DNA of 64,000 nucleotides from Chitinophaga pinensis (GCA_943333125.1 CALQSB010000009.1:18512-82511), one strand, 5' to 3'. Shown: positions 26,347-34,815, counted from the first letter of the stretch. Numbers and translations are program-made. Notes: generated from the letters alone by a model not told the origin.

Positions 26347-26958
26347 CTACCCAATAGCATCTAAAATTCCTATGATCATTAATATAAAAAGCAAAGCCAT
26401 CAATCCCAAAAATATCAACAGAATTCCAAGGAATATTCCTAAGCCCAGAAATCCTCGATTTTTGTGCTTATGTTTCCTTACATTTTTAGTACTTCCATCA
26501 GACAATTGATCTTTATTGATCTGAGATAAAACAGAAGCTTTAGATAATACAATCGAGCTTACAAAAGCTTTATCTACAGAATAAGTAGGCCCATATTTAT
26601 CATCACATTTTTTATATTTATAGTTTGAGTTTTCAATCGTCGTAATAATCACATCCTGTGATTCGCTATTGGTAAAAGTTATTTTATCGCAAGAGTCTGT
26701 AATATTTTGTTTTTCAAATTCCTTTCTGATTTTCCTCTTTGCTAGTCTGATTTCCATCTTTTCCCATAGTGTGAATTTTCTTTTATACATGCTTTCCAGT
26801 TCCGAAATGTCTGTATACAATAATGTTCTTTTTAGAAAAAAATTATTGAGTCTATTTATATTGGGTTTAATAGTGCTCGGTTTGTGTGGAACCGACATTC
26901 CTGATAAAACTAAAAATACCAAAGTGCATTTTAACAGGTTTTTAAATAGGAACTTCAT
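26347..26958 (-). CDS. Secreted/membrane protein of unknown function
   Basis: 203 residues. An N-terminal hydrophobic signal (KFLFKNLLKCTLVFLVLSGM) is followed by a basic helix-rich region (YKRKFTLWEKMEIRLAKRKI) and a beta-rich middle part. A basic stretch (KNVRKHKHKNRG) precedes a C-terminal hydrophobic hairpin (GFLGLGIFLGILLIFLG, then LFILMIIGILDAIG). This layout of signal, KxALKxAKKKLK-like helix and Gly-rich membrane end recurs in uncharacterised Bacteroidota proteins. No function is assigned. It stands just upstream of the decayed duplicate. Confidence 0.65.
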   Translation of the reverse strand: MKFLFKNLLKCTLVFLVLSGMSVPHKPSTIKPNINRLNNFFLKRTLLYTDISELESMYKRKFTLWEKMEIRLAKRKIRKEFEKQNITDSCDKITFTNSESQDVIITTIENSNYKYKKCDDKYGPTYSVDKAFVSSIVLSKASVLSQINKDQLSDGSTKNVRKHKHKNRGFLGLGIFLGILLIFLGLMALLFILMIIGILDAIG

Positions 26959-26995
26959 CTTTTATGTAATTTTAGTATATAAAAAGTAGCATTAA

Positions 26996-27370
26996 TTATT
27001 TGCTTTTTAAAAGGATCAACGTTTCGGCTGTGCCACTTCTGTTCATTTCAAAAACCAGACTATCGCTGGTAAGTTTGGCAATTTTTACCATAATTTCCTG
27101 CATGCCTTCGGGTGTAGTAAATAACATATTGTTTTCTACTTTGTAAGACCCATTTTCAAGGCTGCCATTATAATCGTAAAGATATTTTCCTTTTTCATCA
27201 AATTGAAAAGAGGTCCCTTCTGCATTTCGGGCAGTTGTATTTGCATCTCCAAGCCACTGAGAAGCTTGCCATTTTCCGATAATTAGTTTATTGTTTACGC
27301 TATCAATACAAGAACTAAAAATTAAAACTAATGAAAATACCATCAATAAAATTGTTTTCAATTTTTTCAT
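26996..27370 (-). CDS. Lipocalin-like lipoprotein
   Basis: 124 residues. A lipoprotein signal ends at the lipobox IFSSC (Cys21). The mature part starts NKLIIGKWQASQWLG, then SFQFDEKGKYLYDYNG and LENGSYKVENNMLFTTPEG, the pattern of small lipocalin-like proteins of Bacteroidota that begin with a GKW motif. A ligand is unknown. Its gene lies 37 bp before the start of the next minus-strand gene. Confidence 0.75.
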   Translation of the reverse strand: MKKLKTILLMVFSLVLIFSSCIDSVNNKLIIGKWQASQWLGDANTTARNAEGTSFQFDEKGKYLYDYNGSLENGSYKVENNMLFTTPEGMQEIMVKIAKLTSDSLVFEMNRSGTAETLILLKSK

Positions 27371-27428
27371 AAAAAAGATTTAGTTTTTAAATATACAAAT
27401 ATCGTGAGCGATGATAATCTTAATAGCA

Positions 27429-28097
27429 TCATAAATACCTTTCTCCAACTTCCCTGTTTCTGATTTCTTTTGCAGGCACACCATACATAATTACATTATT
27501 GTTACAATTATTCAGAACGACGGAACCGGCACCAATCACTGCATGATTTCCAATTGAGATGTTGTGCTTAATACTTGCACCTATTGAAATGGCAGAAAAT
27601 TCTCCAATAGTAACATTTCCACCTGCAGTAACTCCCGGAGCCAAACTTGAAAACCGCATCATTGTTCCATCGTGATCGATAGCGGCTTTTGTATTTATAA
27701 TAGTGAAATCACCAATAGTTGATTCACTGTTTACTATAGCTCCAGCCATTATAACAACTCCCCTTCCGATTTTTACATTTTTTGCAATTTGAGCTGAAGG
27801 ATGAATTGTAGATGCGAATTTTAATTCAGGAGCGATAGCAGTTATTTTTTCCTTCACTAAGTGTCGAATCCAATTGTCTCCAATGGCGATAATAATTGAT
27901 GCTCCGGGAAATGATGCTAATAATTGAGGCAAGTCTTTTTCAGTACCTATAATTTTATAGCCAAGTGTTTCTTCTCCTTTATTTTTATAGGAATCTATAA
28001 GTCCGACAATTTCATATTTGCCTTCTTTTTCTACAATATCAATAATGACTTTTGCATGTCCGGAAGAACCTATAATAAAAATTAAATCTTTTTTCAC
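27429..28097 (-). CDS. NeuD/PglD-family sugar O-acyltransferase (left-handed beta-helix)
   Basis: 222 residues. The N-terminal PglD-type domain begins IFIIGSSGHAKVIIDIVE (nucleotide-sugar binding, residues about 7-24) and has GLIDSYKNKGEETLGYKIIG. From about residue 100 a left-handed beta-helix of hexapeptide repeats follows (HPSAQIAKNVKIGRGVVIMA, then TIGDFTIINTKAAIDHDGTM with the catalytic His-Asp region, then GGNVTIGEFSAISIGASI). Family members transfer acetyl groups from acetyl-CoA to amino-sugars for sialic acid, bacillosamine or capsule building. The start is GTG at 28097. No other glycan-synthesis gene is adjacent, so the pathway is not known. Confidence 0.85.
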   Translation of the reverse strand: MKKDLIFIIGSSGHAKVIIDIVEKEGKYEIVGLIDSYKNKGEETLGYKIIGTEKDLPQLLASFPGASIIIAIGDNWIRHLVKEKITAIAPELKFASTIHPSAQIAKNVKIGRGVVIMAGAIVNSESTIGDFTIINTKAAIDHDGTMMRFSSLAPGVTAGGNVTIGEFSAISIGASIKHNISIGNHAVIGAGSVVLNNCNNNVIMYGVPAKEIRNREVGERYL

Positions 28098-28163
28098 TTC
28101 AGATAAACTTACAAATTATAATTGAATGACATTAATTATTTAATATTAAATCCGAAAACTCCA

Positions 28164-29351
28164 TTATTTCAATACGCCCAGTTCTTTCCCAATTTTTGTA
28201 AAGGCATGTATGGCTTTATCTAGGTGATGTTGTTCGTGTCCGGCACTTAATTGTACACGGATGCGTGCTTGACCTTTTGCCACAACAGGAAAGAAAAATC
28301 CAATAACATAAATTCCTTCTTCCAGTAATTGCGCTGCGAATTGTTGCGCCAGCACTGCATCGTACAACATGATAGGCACAATAGGATGATCGCCTGGTTT
28401 AATATCGAATCCGGCTTCAGTCATTTTGTTTCTGAAATATTGAGTATTATACTCCAACTTGTCTCTGAGTGCTGTGGTTTCACTTAGCATATTTAAAACG
28501 GCAATTGATGCACCAACAATACTTGGTGCTAAAGTGTTACTGAATAAATACGGTCGACTTCTTTGACGCAACATTTCAATTATTTCTTTTTTGCCTGAAG
28601 TAAAACCGCCACTCGCTCCGCCTAATGCCTTTCCTAATGTTCCTGTAATGATATCTATTCGTCCCATCACATTTCTGTATTCATGAGTTCCTCTTCCTGT
28701 TTTTCCAATAAATCCTGAAGAGTGACACTCATCAATCATTACAGCAGCATCATATTTATCAGCGAGATCGCAAATCGTATGCAGCTGAGCAATTGTGCCA
28801 TCCATACTAAATGAACCGTCTGTTACAATAATTCGGTTTCTTAAATGCTGCGTTTCTATTAATCTGGCTTCTAGGTCTTCCATGTTGTTATGTTCATAGC
28901 GATACCGTTGTGCTTTACATAATCTCACCCCATCAATGATAGAAGCGTGATTCAATGCATCGCTGATGATGGCATCTTCTTCATTAAATAAAGGCTCAAA
29001 GACGCCGCCATTCGCATCAAAAGCAGCAGCATATAAAATCGTGTCTTCTGTTTGAAGAAATGAAGAAATAGCCTGCTCCAGCTCTTTATGAATATCCTGA
29101 GTGCCACAAATGAAACGAACACTGCTCATTCCATATCCTCTTCTGTCAATATATTGCTTGGCGGCTTCAGTTACTTTTGGGTGAGATGATAATCCCAGAT
29201 AATTATTGGCGCAGAAATTTAAAACAGTCTTTCCGTTGACGGTGATTTCGGCTCCTTGTTCACTGCTGATAATTCTTTCTTTTTTAAAAAGTCCAGCTGT
29301 TGATATTTCTTCTAATTCAGATTTGATTCTTTTGGAGAAATGCTCATTCAT
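28164..29351 (-). CDS. kbl: Glycine C-acetyltransferase (2-amino-3-ketobutyrate CoA ligase)
   Basis: 395 residues, the usual length for Kbl. It is an alpha-oxoamine synthase with PLP: NFCANNYLGLSSHPKV near the N-terminus, DALNHASIIDGVRLCKA, DECHSSGFIGKTGRGTHE and the PLP lysine in TGTLGKALGGASGG (Lys241). The enzyme makes or cleaves 2-amino-3-ketobutyrate from glycine and acetyl-CoA, the second step of threonine breakdown. Threonine dehydrogenase (tdh) is not in the window. The -7 box TAGATTTG at 29377-29384 may drive the gene. Related serine palmitoyltransferases share the fold, but the RFICGTQDIHKELE and GTQ pattern and size favour Kbl. Confidence 0.9.
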   Translation of the reverse strand: MNEHFSKRIKSELEEISTAGLFKKERIISSEQGAEITVNGKTVLNFCANNYLGLSSHPKVTEAAKQYIDRRGYGMSSVRFICGTQDIHKELEQAISSFLQTEDTILYAAAFDANGGVFEPLFNEEDAIISDALNHASIIDGVRLCKAQRYRYEHNNMEDLEARLIETQHLRNRIIVTDGSFSMDGTIAQLHTICDLADKYDAAVMIDECHSSGFIGKTGRGTHEYRNVMGRIDIITGTLGKALGGASGGFTSGKKEIIEMLRQRSRPYLFSNTLAPSIVGASIAVLNMLSETTALRDKLEYNTQYFRNKMTEAGFDIKPGDHPIVPIMLYDAVLAQQFAAQLLEEGIYVIGFFFPVVAKGQARIRVQLSAGHEQHHLDKAIHAFTKIGKELGVLK

Positions 29352-29376
29352 AATTCAATATTTATTTCGATATATA

Positions 29377-29384
29377 CAAATCTA
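29377..29384 (-). promoter_or_regulatory. Predicted -7 box (TAGATTTG) for kbl
   Basis: On the minus strand the sequence is TAGATTTG, matching TAnnTTTG, 26 bp before the kbl ATG at 29351. No good TTTG was found at the -33 position; CTTG at 29407-29410 is the nearest. Confidence 0.4.
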
Positions 29385-29446
29385 ATCACACAAACTCATT
29401 TATTATCAAGGAAATTACAATTTGTTTCAACAATCCGCCTTTTTAA

Positions 29447-29611
29447 TTTCTTAATTTAGCAGGCAAATCAATTTCAATAGTATCAAAATTGTTTAAACAG
29501 GAAATTAAAGCGTTTTCTTCAAGGCTCTCTGAAATTATTATTTTGGAAGTATCGGATGTTCATTATTGTAAAAAATATCTGCAACATCTTGTGCTCAATA
29601 GTAATTATTAA
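29447..29611 (+). other. Probable former N-terminal coding region of the methyltransferase, closed by TAA
   Basis: This stretch is open for 54 codons in the same frame as the methyltransferase that follows, then meets TAA at 29609-29611. It reads EVSDVHYCKKYLQHLVLNSN just before the stop, and the frame continues LLIYSKVLEQVILNSG directly into the methyltransferase. The helix-like character on both sides of the stop suggests one interrupted gene. No ATG exists in this frame in the stretch, so the true start may also be lost. Confidence 0.5.
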
Positions 29612-29647
29612 TTACTCATTTATTCAAAAGTTCTTGAGCAGGTAATC

Positions 29648-30505
29648 TTGAATTCCGGGTTAAAAAAAGAATCAATAACACTGATTGATTATGGCGCAGG
29701 AAATGGATTGCTGGGATTGTTTGCAAAATTTTGCGGCTTCGGAAAAATTATTATCAATGATATCGACAATTCATTTATAAAATCAGCTCAGACTTTAGCC
29801 ATTGGTTTAAATATTTCTGTTGATCAATTTATTACAGGCGACATCAGCACGATTCAAAAAGAATGTTTTTTTATAAAACCTGATGCCATAGTAGGAACAG
29901 ATATTATCGAACACATTTACAATCTCAATAGTTTCTTTACCAGTATAAAGGAAATGAATTCGAATATGGTTTCAGTTTTTACAACAGGAAGTAATCCCGA
30001 AAATTACTTTAAAGTAAAAAAACTGAGAGCATTACAATTTAAAGACGAGCATAATGGTGGTATCGCAGATGATTTTGGATTTGTATATAGTCAATTCCAT
30101 CCTTCCTATTTTCAAATCCGAAAAGATATAATCAGCGCAATAAATCCCGAATTTGATGAAATGCTGATTATTAAAATGGCGAAACTTACTAGAGGGCTTA
30201 ACCGTGAGGATATTAAGCAAGTCGTTCTCCAATATGAGAAAACCGGTCAGTTTCCAAATGAACCCGAGCCTTTTAATACCTGTAATCCTTTAACAGGAAG
30301 CTGGACGGAGCGAATTTTGTCTATTAAAGAATATCATAAAATTTATAAAAACAGTAATTTTTCGACTCAGGTCTTACCCGGGTTCTATAATATTTATTAT
30401 AAAGGAGTTAAAAGGTTTCTAATGGTTTTCATCAATAACCTTGCAAGTATTTTTGGATTAAAATTTGCACCATTTATTTTTATAGTAGGGAAAAGATGTG
30501 AATAG
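29648..30505 (+). CDS. Class I SAM-dependent methyltransferase, N-terminus probably damaged
   Basis: As read from the TTG at 29648 the product has 285 residues, and SAM motif I (LIDYGAGNGLLGLFA) falls at residue 12, closer to the N-terminus than usual. Post-I is IIINDID, and the motif II/III region is DAIVGTDIIEHIYN. The C-terminal half (HNGGIADDFGFVYSQFHPSY, then GSWTERILSIKEY) is conserved-looking but its role is unknown; a lipid, sugar or small-molecule acceptor is possible. The frame extends upstream through LLIYSKVLEQVIL to an in-frame TAA at 29609, beyond which more coding-like sequence lies. So the gene is either a pseudogene or uses a TTG start. Confidence 0.6.
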   Translation: MNSGLKKESITLIDYGAGNGLLGLFAKFCGFGKIIINDIDNSFIKSAQTLAIGLNISVDQFITGDISTIQKECFFIKPDAIVGTDIIEHIYNLNSFFTSIKEMNSNMVSVFTTGSNPENYFKVKKLRALQFKDEHNGGIADDFGFVYSQFHPSYFQIRKDIISAINPEFDEMLIIKMAKLTRGLNREDIKQVVLQYEKTGQFPNEPEPFNTCNPLTGSWTERILSIKEYHKIYKNSNFSTQVLPGFYNIYYKGVKRFLMVFINNLASIFGLKFAPFIFIVGKRCE

Positions 30506-30530
30506 AAAACGGAATTATTACGCAATGATT

Positions 30531-30538
30531 TATATTTG
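30531..30538 (+). promoter_or_regulatory. Predicted -7 box (TATATTTG) for the YkuD gene and its leader
   Basis: TATATTTG matches the TAnnTTTG consensus and lies 129 bp before the ykuD-type ATG at 30667, so a transcript from here would carry the structured leader at 30582-30669. No clear TTTG was found at -33. Confidence 0.5.
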
Positions 30539-30581
30539 CCTTACGTTAATCCAATAACATGAATGACTAATTAACATGAAC

Positions 30582-30669
30582 TGCTCTTGAGGATAGTTTC
30601 AAAACCAGCTTATACTGAATTTTAAGAGCAACACATGTGACAAAAAAGAAACAATAATATTAACAAATG
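30582..30669 (+). promoter_or_regulatory. Candidate structured leader RNA (family D) ending at the YkuD start codon
   Basis: A basal helix TGCTCTT (30582-30588) pairs perfectly with AAGAGCA (30624-30630). It is followed by ACACATGTGAC, an A-rich stretch and TTAACAAATG, where the ATG is the start codon of the YkuD gene at 30667, 36 nt after the helix. The same layout with a different helix sequence precedes comF, is present at 59.8 kb and occurs three times at 34.6 kb. A fold with CATGTG pairing to CAAATG would cover the start codon with one mismatch. Confidence 0.5.
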
Positions 30670-31218
30670 AACAACCCGTTTTCCTTTTCAATCCTTATTT
30701 TACTGATGCTTTGTGTTCTTTTTTCTTTTGATAAAGGACATCGTTCTGCAAAAATTCGGACCCATAAGTCTTCAGACAGTGCCTATTATATTATTGTAGA
30801 TAAGAGCGATTTTGAACTGAAGGTTTATGATGCAGAAGGATGGTATGCAACTTATCCTGTTGTTTTTGGAAGTAAAGATCCAGGAGATAAATTGCGAGAA
30901 GGAGACAAGAAAACACCCAATGGAAGTTTTAAAATCATTCTTAAAAAAATTCATAAACAGTGGGGGCCCGAGTTACTTTTAGATTATCCTACCAAAGAAA
31001 ATGTGGAGTTGTTTAAAGAAAGAAAAGCACAGGGTTTAATTCCATCTGGCGCTAAAATAGGAGCGGGAATTGCTATTCATGCTACAAGGCCGCAGGAAGA
31101 ATGGACGGTTGATAATTTTTACAACTGGACCGATGGTTGTGTTTCTGTAAAATATTCGGAGATGAAAGATCTGTTCAGTTATATCCCCGTAGGTACAAAA
31201 GTTACGATTCAGCCATAA
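30667..31218 (+). CDS. L,D-transpeptidase family (YkuD) protein
   Basis: 183 residues. A signal-like hydrophobic start (SFSILILLMLCVLFSF) leads to a YkuD domain from about residue 40: YIIVDKSDFELKVYDAEGWY, then VVFGSKDPGDKLREGDKKTP followed by NGSFKII. The active site is GIAIHATRPQEEW with His, followed by WTDGCVSVKYSEMK with the catalytic Cys in the (S/T)DGC motif. Such enzymes form 3-3 cross-links in peptidoglycan or attach proteins to it in the periplasm. Its ATG is the end of the family D leader. It converges with queA on the other strand, overlapping by 17 bp. Confidence 0.9.
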   Translation: MNNPFSFSILILLMLCVLFSFDKGHRSAKIRTHKSSDSAYYIIVDKSDFELKVYDAEGWYATYPVVFGSKDPGDKLREGDKKTPNGSFKIILKKIHKQWGPELLLDYPTKENVELFKERKAQGLIPSGAKIGAGIAIHATRPQEEWTVDNFYNWTDGCVSVKYSEMKDLFSYIPVGTKVTIQP

Positions 31219-32434
31219 ATAATAAATTCGCATCTCCATAACTCAGAAATCTGAAATCATTTTCAAGGGCATAATAGTAACATTTTTTCCAGTCTTCGCC
31301 AATGGCGGCAGCTACCAGCAACAATAAAGTAGATTGAGGTTGATGAAAATTAGTAATCAGTCCTTTTACAATTTTAAATCTGTAACCAGGAGTGATTAAA
31401 AGTTGTGTCTGTGTAAATATTCTGTTTTGATTTCTGATTTTTAACCATTCTATTAAAGCAGAAAGCGATGCTACAACAGAGATATGATATTTAGTGAGTT
31501 CGTCTTTATAAACATCCCACTGATGTAATTCCAGTTTTTCGCATTTTGGATTGATCATAGATTTTACACCCAGCCAGTAAAGAGTTTCAATGGTTCTTAA
31601 TGAAGTGGTTCCAACAGCAAAAATATTTTCATGTTGATTTCGAATATGTTCTAAAGTTGGGATGTTCACATCAATCCATTCGGCATGCATTTCATGGTCT
31701 CTCATTAAAGCTGCTTTTACCGGTTTGAAAGTGCCGGCGCCAACGTGAAGGGTTACACTTTCTTTTTGTATGTTTTTTTCAGTGAGTGTCGAAAAAATAT
31801 TTTCTGTAAAATGAAGGCCTGCTGTTGGTGCGGCAACAGATCCATCTTTTTTTGCATAGATAGTCTGATACCTGCTCAGGTCTTCATTTTCGGAAAGTCT
31901 TTTGATATAAGGGGGAAGCGGAACATCACCTGCCGAATCAAGAATTTCAGCGAAACTTATTTCTTTAGGCTCCCAAGAAAATTCAACTTCATAGGCATCT
32001 GTAAGTGTGCCTGCAATTTTTGCTTTAAGTAAAATTGGTTTATTTCCAATTCTTAATTCTTTGGTAAGATATTCTTCTTTCCATTTTGAAACTCCACCGA
32101 TAAAACATTTCCATTTGGAAGAACCTCTTTGATTCATCACAGTGCTGTACTCATTAATTTCACCTGATGGTTCTAGACAAAAGATTTCAATTTTACTTCC
32201 TGTGGATTTTTCAAATCGAATTCGCGCATTGATGACTTTGCTATTGTTGAAAACCAGCAATAAATTTTCGGGAAGATGATTGACAATGTTTGAAAATCTA
32301 TCTTCAGTGATTTCTCCGTTTTTGTATATCAACAATTTTGATTCATCACGCTTGTCTAAAGGTCTAAGCGCTATGCGTGCATCGGGTAATTCGTAATTGT
32401 AATCGGAGATTGATATTTGTTGTGGTGTGGTCAT
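31202..32434 (-). CDS. queA: S-adenosylmethionine:tRNA ribosyltransferase-isomerase
   Basis: 410 residues. The N-terminal motif is ISDYNYELPDARIALRPLDK with RDESKLLIY; further marks are LLVFNNSKVINARI, GDVPLPPYIKR, YAKKDGSVAAPTAGLHFTE and VTLHVGAGTFKPV, all characteristic of QueA, and the C-terminus has TNFHQPQSTLLLLVAA. The enzyme uses SAM to convert preQ1-modified tRNA to epoxyqueuosine in queuosine synthesis. The product is longer than E. coli QueA (about 356) because of inserts typical of Bacteroidota. The gene begins 5 bp from the family B repeat that separates it from acs and has a convergent overlap with the YkuD gene. Confidence 0.95.
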   Translation of the reverse strand: MTTPQQISISDYNYELPDARIALRPLDKRDESKLLIYKNGEITEDRFSNIVNHLPENLLLVFNNSKVINARIRFEKSTGSKIEIFCLEPSGEINEYSTVMNQRGSSKWKCFIGGVSKWKEEYLTKELRIGNKPILLKAKIAGTLTDAYEVEFSWEPKEISFAEILDSAGDVPLPPYIKRLSENEDLSRYQTIYAKKDGSVAAPTAGLHFTENIFSTLTEKNIQKESVTLHVGAGTFKPVKAALMRDHEMHAEWIDVNIPTLEHIRNQHENIFAVGTTSLRTIETLYWLGVKSMINPKCEKLELHQWDVYKDELTKYHISVVASLSALIEWLKIRNQNRIFTQTQLLITPGYRFKIVKGLITNFHQPQSTLLLLVAAAIGEDWKKCYYYALENDFRFLSYGDANLLFMAES

Positions 32435-32439
32435 GTTGA

Positions 32440-32602
32440 GAGGCCCCCTTTAATTCCCCCAATGGGGAAGAAGATTTAGTTTTATTGGGGTGTATTAGTT
32501 TTGATAATGGTATTATTTTATTAAAAGTATATTTTGTATTGTCTAGCCTATCCATACTCTCCATCCTCCATTTCCCCCTTTGGGGGAATTAAAGGGGGCT
32601 TC
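32440..32602. repeat. Inverted pair of family B palindromes between acs and queA
   Basis: The left element (32440-32470) contains GCCCCCTTTAATTCCCCC, and the right one (32571-32602) contains the inverse, GGGGGAATTAAAGGGGGC. The two arms enclose about 100 bp of AT-rich sequence. The right arm supplies the last three codons and stop of acs (Ser-Pro-Leu-TAA at 32589), and the left arm ends 5 bp from the queA ATG. GC content is far above the surroundings. Related elements are at 39618-39827. Confidence 0.9.
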
Positions 32603-34508
32603 TACTTTTTATAATCTCTTCCACCACCGCCGGATCCAGCAAAGTAGACGTATCGCCCAGATTATTCAATTCACCTTCTGCAATTTTTCTTAAAATGCGT
32701 CGCATAATTTTTCCGCTTCTGGTTTTCGGAAGCCCGGTTACAAATTGTATTTTATCAGGTTTGGCAATAGCACCGATAATACGCGTTACCGTTTCACAAA
32801 TATCTTTTTTGGTATGTGCTTCATCAATGTGAACTCCGTTAAAAATCACATAAGCATAAATTCCCAGTCCTTTAATATCATGAGGATAACCTACAACGGC
32901 ACTTTCCACCACGCCAGTATGCATATTGATAGCATTTTCCACTTCGGCTGTGCCTATACGATGGCCACTTACATTTAATACATCATCAACGCGGCCCGTT
33001 ATTCTGTAATCTCCATCCTTATCTCTCAGGCAACCATCACCAGTAAAGTACATTCCTTTATATGTAGAGAAATAAGTTTGCCTGCATCTTTCATGATCAC
33101 CATAAGTGGTTCTCAGCATGCCAGGCCATGGAAATTTGATGCATAAATTTCCACTCACTTCATTACCTTCAATGATATTTCCATTTTCGTCTACTAGTAC
33201 AGGTTGTATGCCAGGTAAAGGCAATGTAGCAAAAGAGGGTTTAGCTTTTGTTACACCCGCAAGATTGGAAATTAAAACGCCACCGGTTTCTGTTTGCCAC
33301 CAGGTGTCTACAATCGGACAATTTTTCTTTCCGATGTTTTCATCATACCAATGCCAGGCCTCTTCATTAATAGGTTCTCCAACAGTGCCTAAAACTTTCA
33401 ATGAACTCAGATTTTTTCCTTTTATCGGATCTGTGCCAAAACTCATAAGGCTTCTTATCGCTGTAGGAGCTGTATATAAAATATCCACTTTGTATTTTTC
33501 TATAATTTCCCAAAACCTTCCTGCATCAGGATAAGTAGGGATACCTTCAAACATTAGGGTAGTGGAACCTGCACTTAAAGGTCCATAAATAATATAACTA
33601 TGACCAGTTACCCAGCCAATATCTGCAGTGCAAAAATGTACCTGTCCTTTTTGATATTGAAATACATTTACAAAGCTGTAGTTTGTCCAAATCATATAAC
33701 CAGCACAGGTGTGTACAACACCTTTTGGTTTTCCTGTACTTCCTGAAGTATAAAGTACAAACAATGTATCTTCTGCATCCATTACTGCTGCATTACAAAT
33801 TGGGTTGCCTTGGGCTTCAACTTTTTTAATTTCATCTTCCCACCAGAAATCGCGCCCTTTAAGCATACTAACGGCAACGTTGGTTCGGGTAAGTACAATT
33901 ACACTGTTTACAGAAGGACAATTAATTAAGGCTTCATCAATCACAGATTTTAATGGAATGTTTTTATTGCCTCTGAAAGCGCCATCAGCTGTCACAACAA
34001 TATTACATTGTGCATCCTGAATTCTGTCGGAAATGCTTTGAGCAGAAAAACCTCCAAACACCACAGAATGAATTGCGCCTATTCTGGCACAAGCTAGTAC
34101 TGCAATAGCGAGCTCAGGAACCATAGGCATATAAATACAAATTCGATCCCCTTTTTTTGCCCCATTATTTTTCAATACATGGGCAAATTGCGAAACTTTG
34201 AAATGAAGTTCTTTGTATGTTATTATTCTTCCGGCTTCTCCTGGTTCATTAGCTTCCCAGATAATAGCGGGAGTTTCGGGTTGAGATTCAGCCCATCTGT
34301 CTAAACAGTTTTCGGTGATATTCAACTTTCCTCCTTTGAACCATTCTATTTTTGGCTCATTGAAATTCCAGTTTAACACTTCATCCCATTTACGGTGCCA
34401 GATAAAATTTTCGGCAATCTCTGCCCAGAAGGCCTCAGGATTTTCAACACTTTTCTGATAAGCTTTCTGATAGGCTTCCAAAGAAGTGAGTTGATAAGGA
34501 TATGACAT
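32589..34508 (-). CDS. acs: Acetyl-CoA synthetase (AMP-forming)
   Basis: 639 residues, the usual length. ANL-superfamily motifs: VVFGGFSAQSISDRIQDAQC, the P-loop-like LYTSGSTGKPKGVVHT, WWQTETGG and the hinge RITGRVDDVLNVSGHRIGTA. The C-terminal PKTRSGKIMRRILRKIA contains the catalytic Lys that is acetylated in many Acs enzymes. It activates acetate to acetyl-CoA using ATP in the cytoplasm. The stop codon is inside a family B palindrome, so the final residues SPL come from the repeat. The three tandem family D units lie just upstream of its ATG at 34508. It is followed by queA on the same strand. Confidence 0.97.
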   Translation of the reverse strand: MSYPYQLTSLEAYQKAYQKSVENPEAFWAEIAENFIWHRKWDEVLNWNFNEPKIEWFKGGKLNITENCLDRWAESQPETPAIIWEANEPGEAGRIITYKELHFKVSQFAHVLKNNGAKKGDRICIYMPMVPELAIAVLACARIGAIHSVVFGGFSAQSISDRIQDAQCNIVVTADGAFRGNKNIPLKSVIDEALINCPSVNSVIVLTRTNVAVSMLKGRDFWWEDEIKKVEAQGNPICNAAVMDAEDTLFVLYTSGSTGKPKGVVHTCAGYMIWTNYSFVNVFQYQKGQVHFCTADIGWVTGHSYIIYGPLSAGSTTLMFEGIPTYPDAGRFWEIIEKYKVDILYTAPTAIRSLMSFGTDPIKGKNLSSLKVLGTVGEPINEEAWHWYDENIGKKNCPIVDTWWQTETGGVLISNLAGVTKAKPSFATLPLPGIQPVLVDENGNIIEGNEVSGNLCIKFPWPGMLRTTYGDHERCRQTYFSTYKGMYFTGDGCLRDKDGDYRITGRVDDVLNVSGHRIGTAEVENAINMHTGVVESAVVGYPHDIKGLGIYAYVIFNGVHIDEAHTKKDICETVTRIIGAIAKPDKIQFVTGLPKTRSGKIMRRILRKIAEGELNNLGDTSTLLDPAVVEEIIKSRSPL

Positions 34509-34552
34509 AACTGTAAATTTAATTCAAAGAGTTACAAAATAAATTATTTCAA

Positions 34553-34799
34553 ATGAATTAGCCATAAAGTTTGTCTCGTTACCAAAAGAGAATAATAATA
34601 AAGGCTAAACCATGCGACCAAAAACAATAAATATTCACAAATGAATTAGCCATAAAGTTTATCTCGTTACCAAAAGAGAATCATCATAAAGGCTAAACCA
34701 TGCGACCAAAAACAATAAATATTCACAAATGAATTAGCCATAAAGATTGTCTCGTTACCAAAAGAGAATCATAATAAAGGCTAAACCATGCGACCAAAA
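34553..34799 (+). repeat. Three tandem 88-bp units of candidate RNA family D
   Basis: Units start at 34553, 34641 and 34729, with the third ending early at about 34799. Each has TTAGCC (34558, 34646, 34734) pairing with GGCTAA (34603, 34691, 34779), an inner short hairpin (TCTC...GAGA), then ACCATGCGACC, an A-rich tract and CACAAATG, the ATG falling 32 nt after the helix. The units differ at only a few positions, mostly in the single-stranded parts. No gene follows on the plus strand; acs starts 45 bp to the left on the minus strand. There are no unique spacers, so this is not a CRISPR array. Confidence 0.85.
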
Positions 34800-34815
34800 T
34801 TTAAAATCTATTTAA

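Noticed and set aside
34553..34799. CRISPR array
   Set aside because: The units are 88 bp and directly joined, with no unique spacers and no cas genes in the window.
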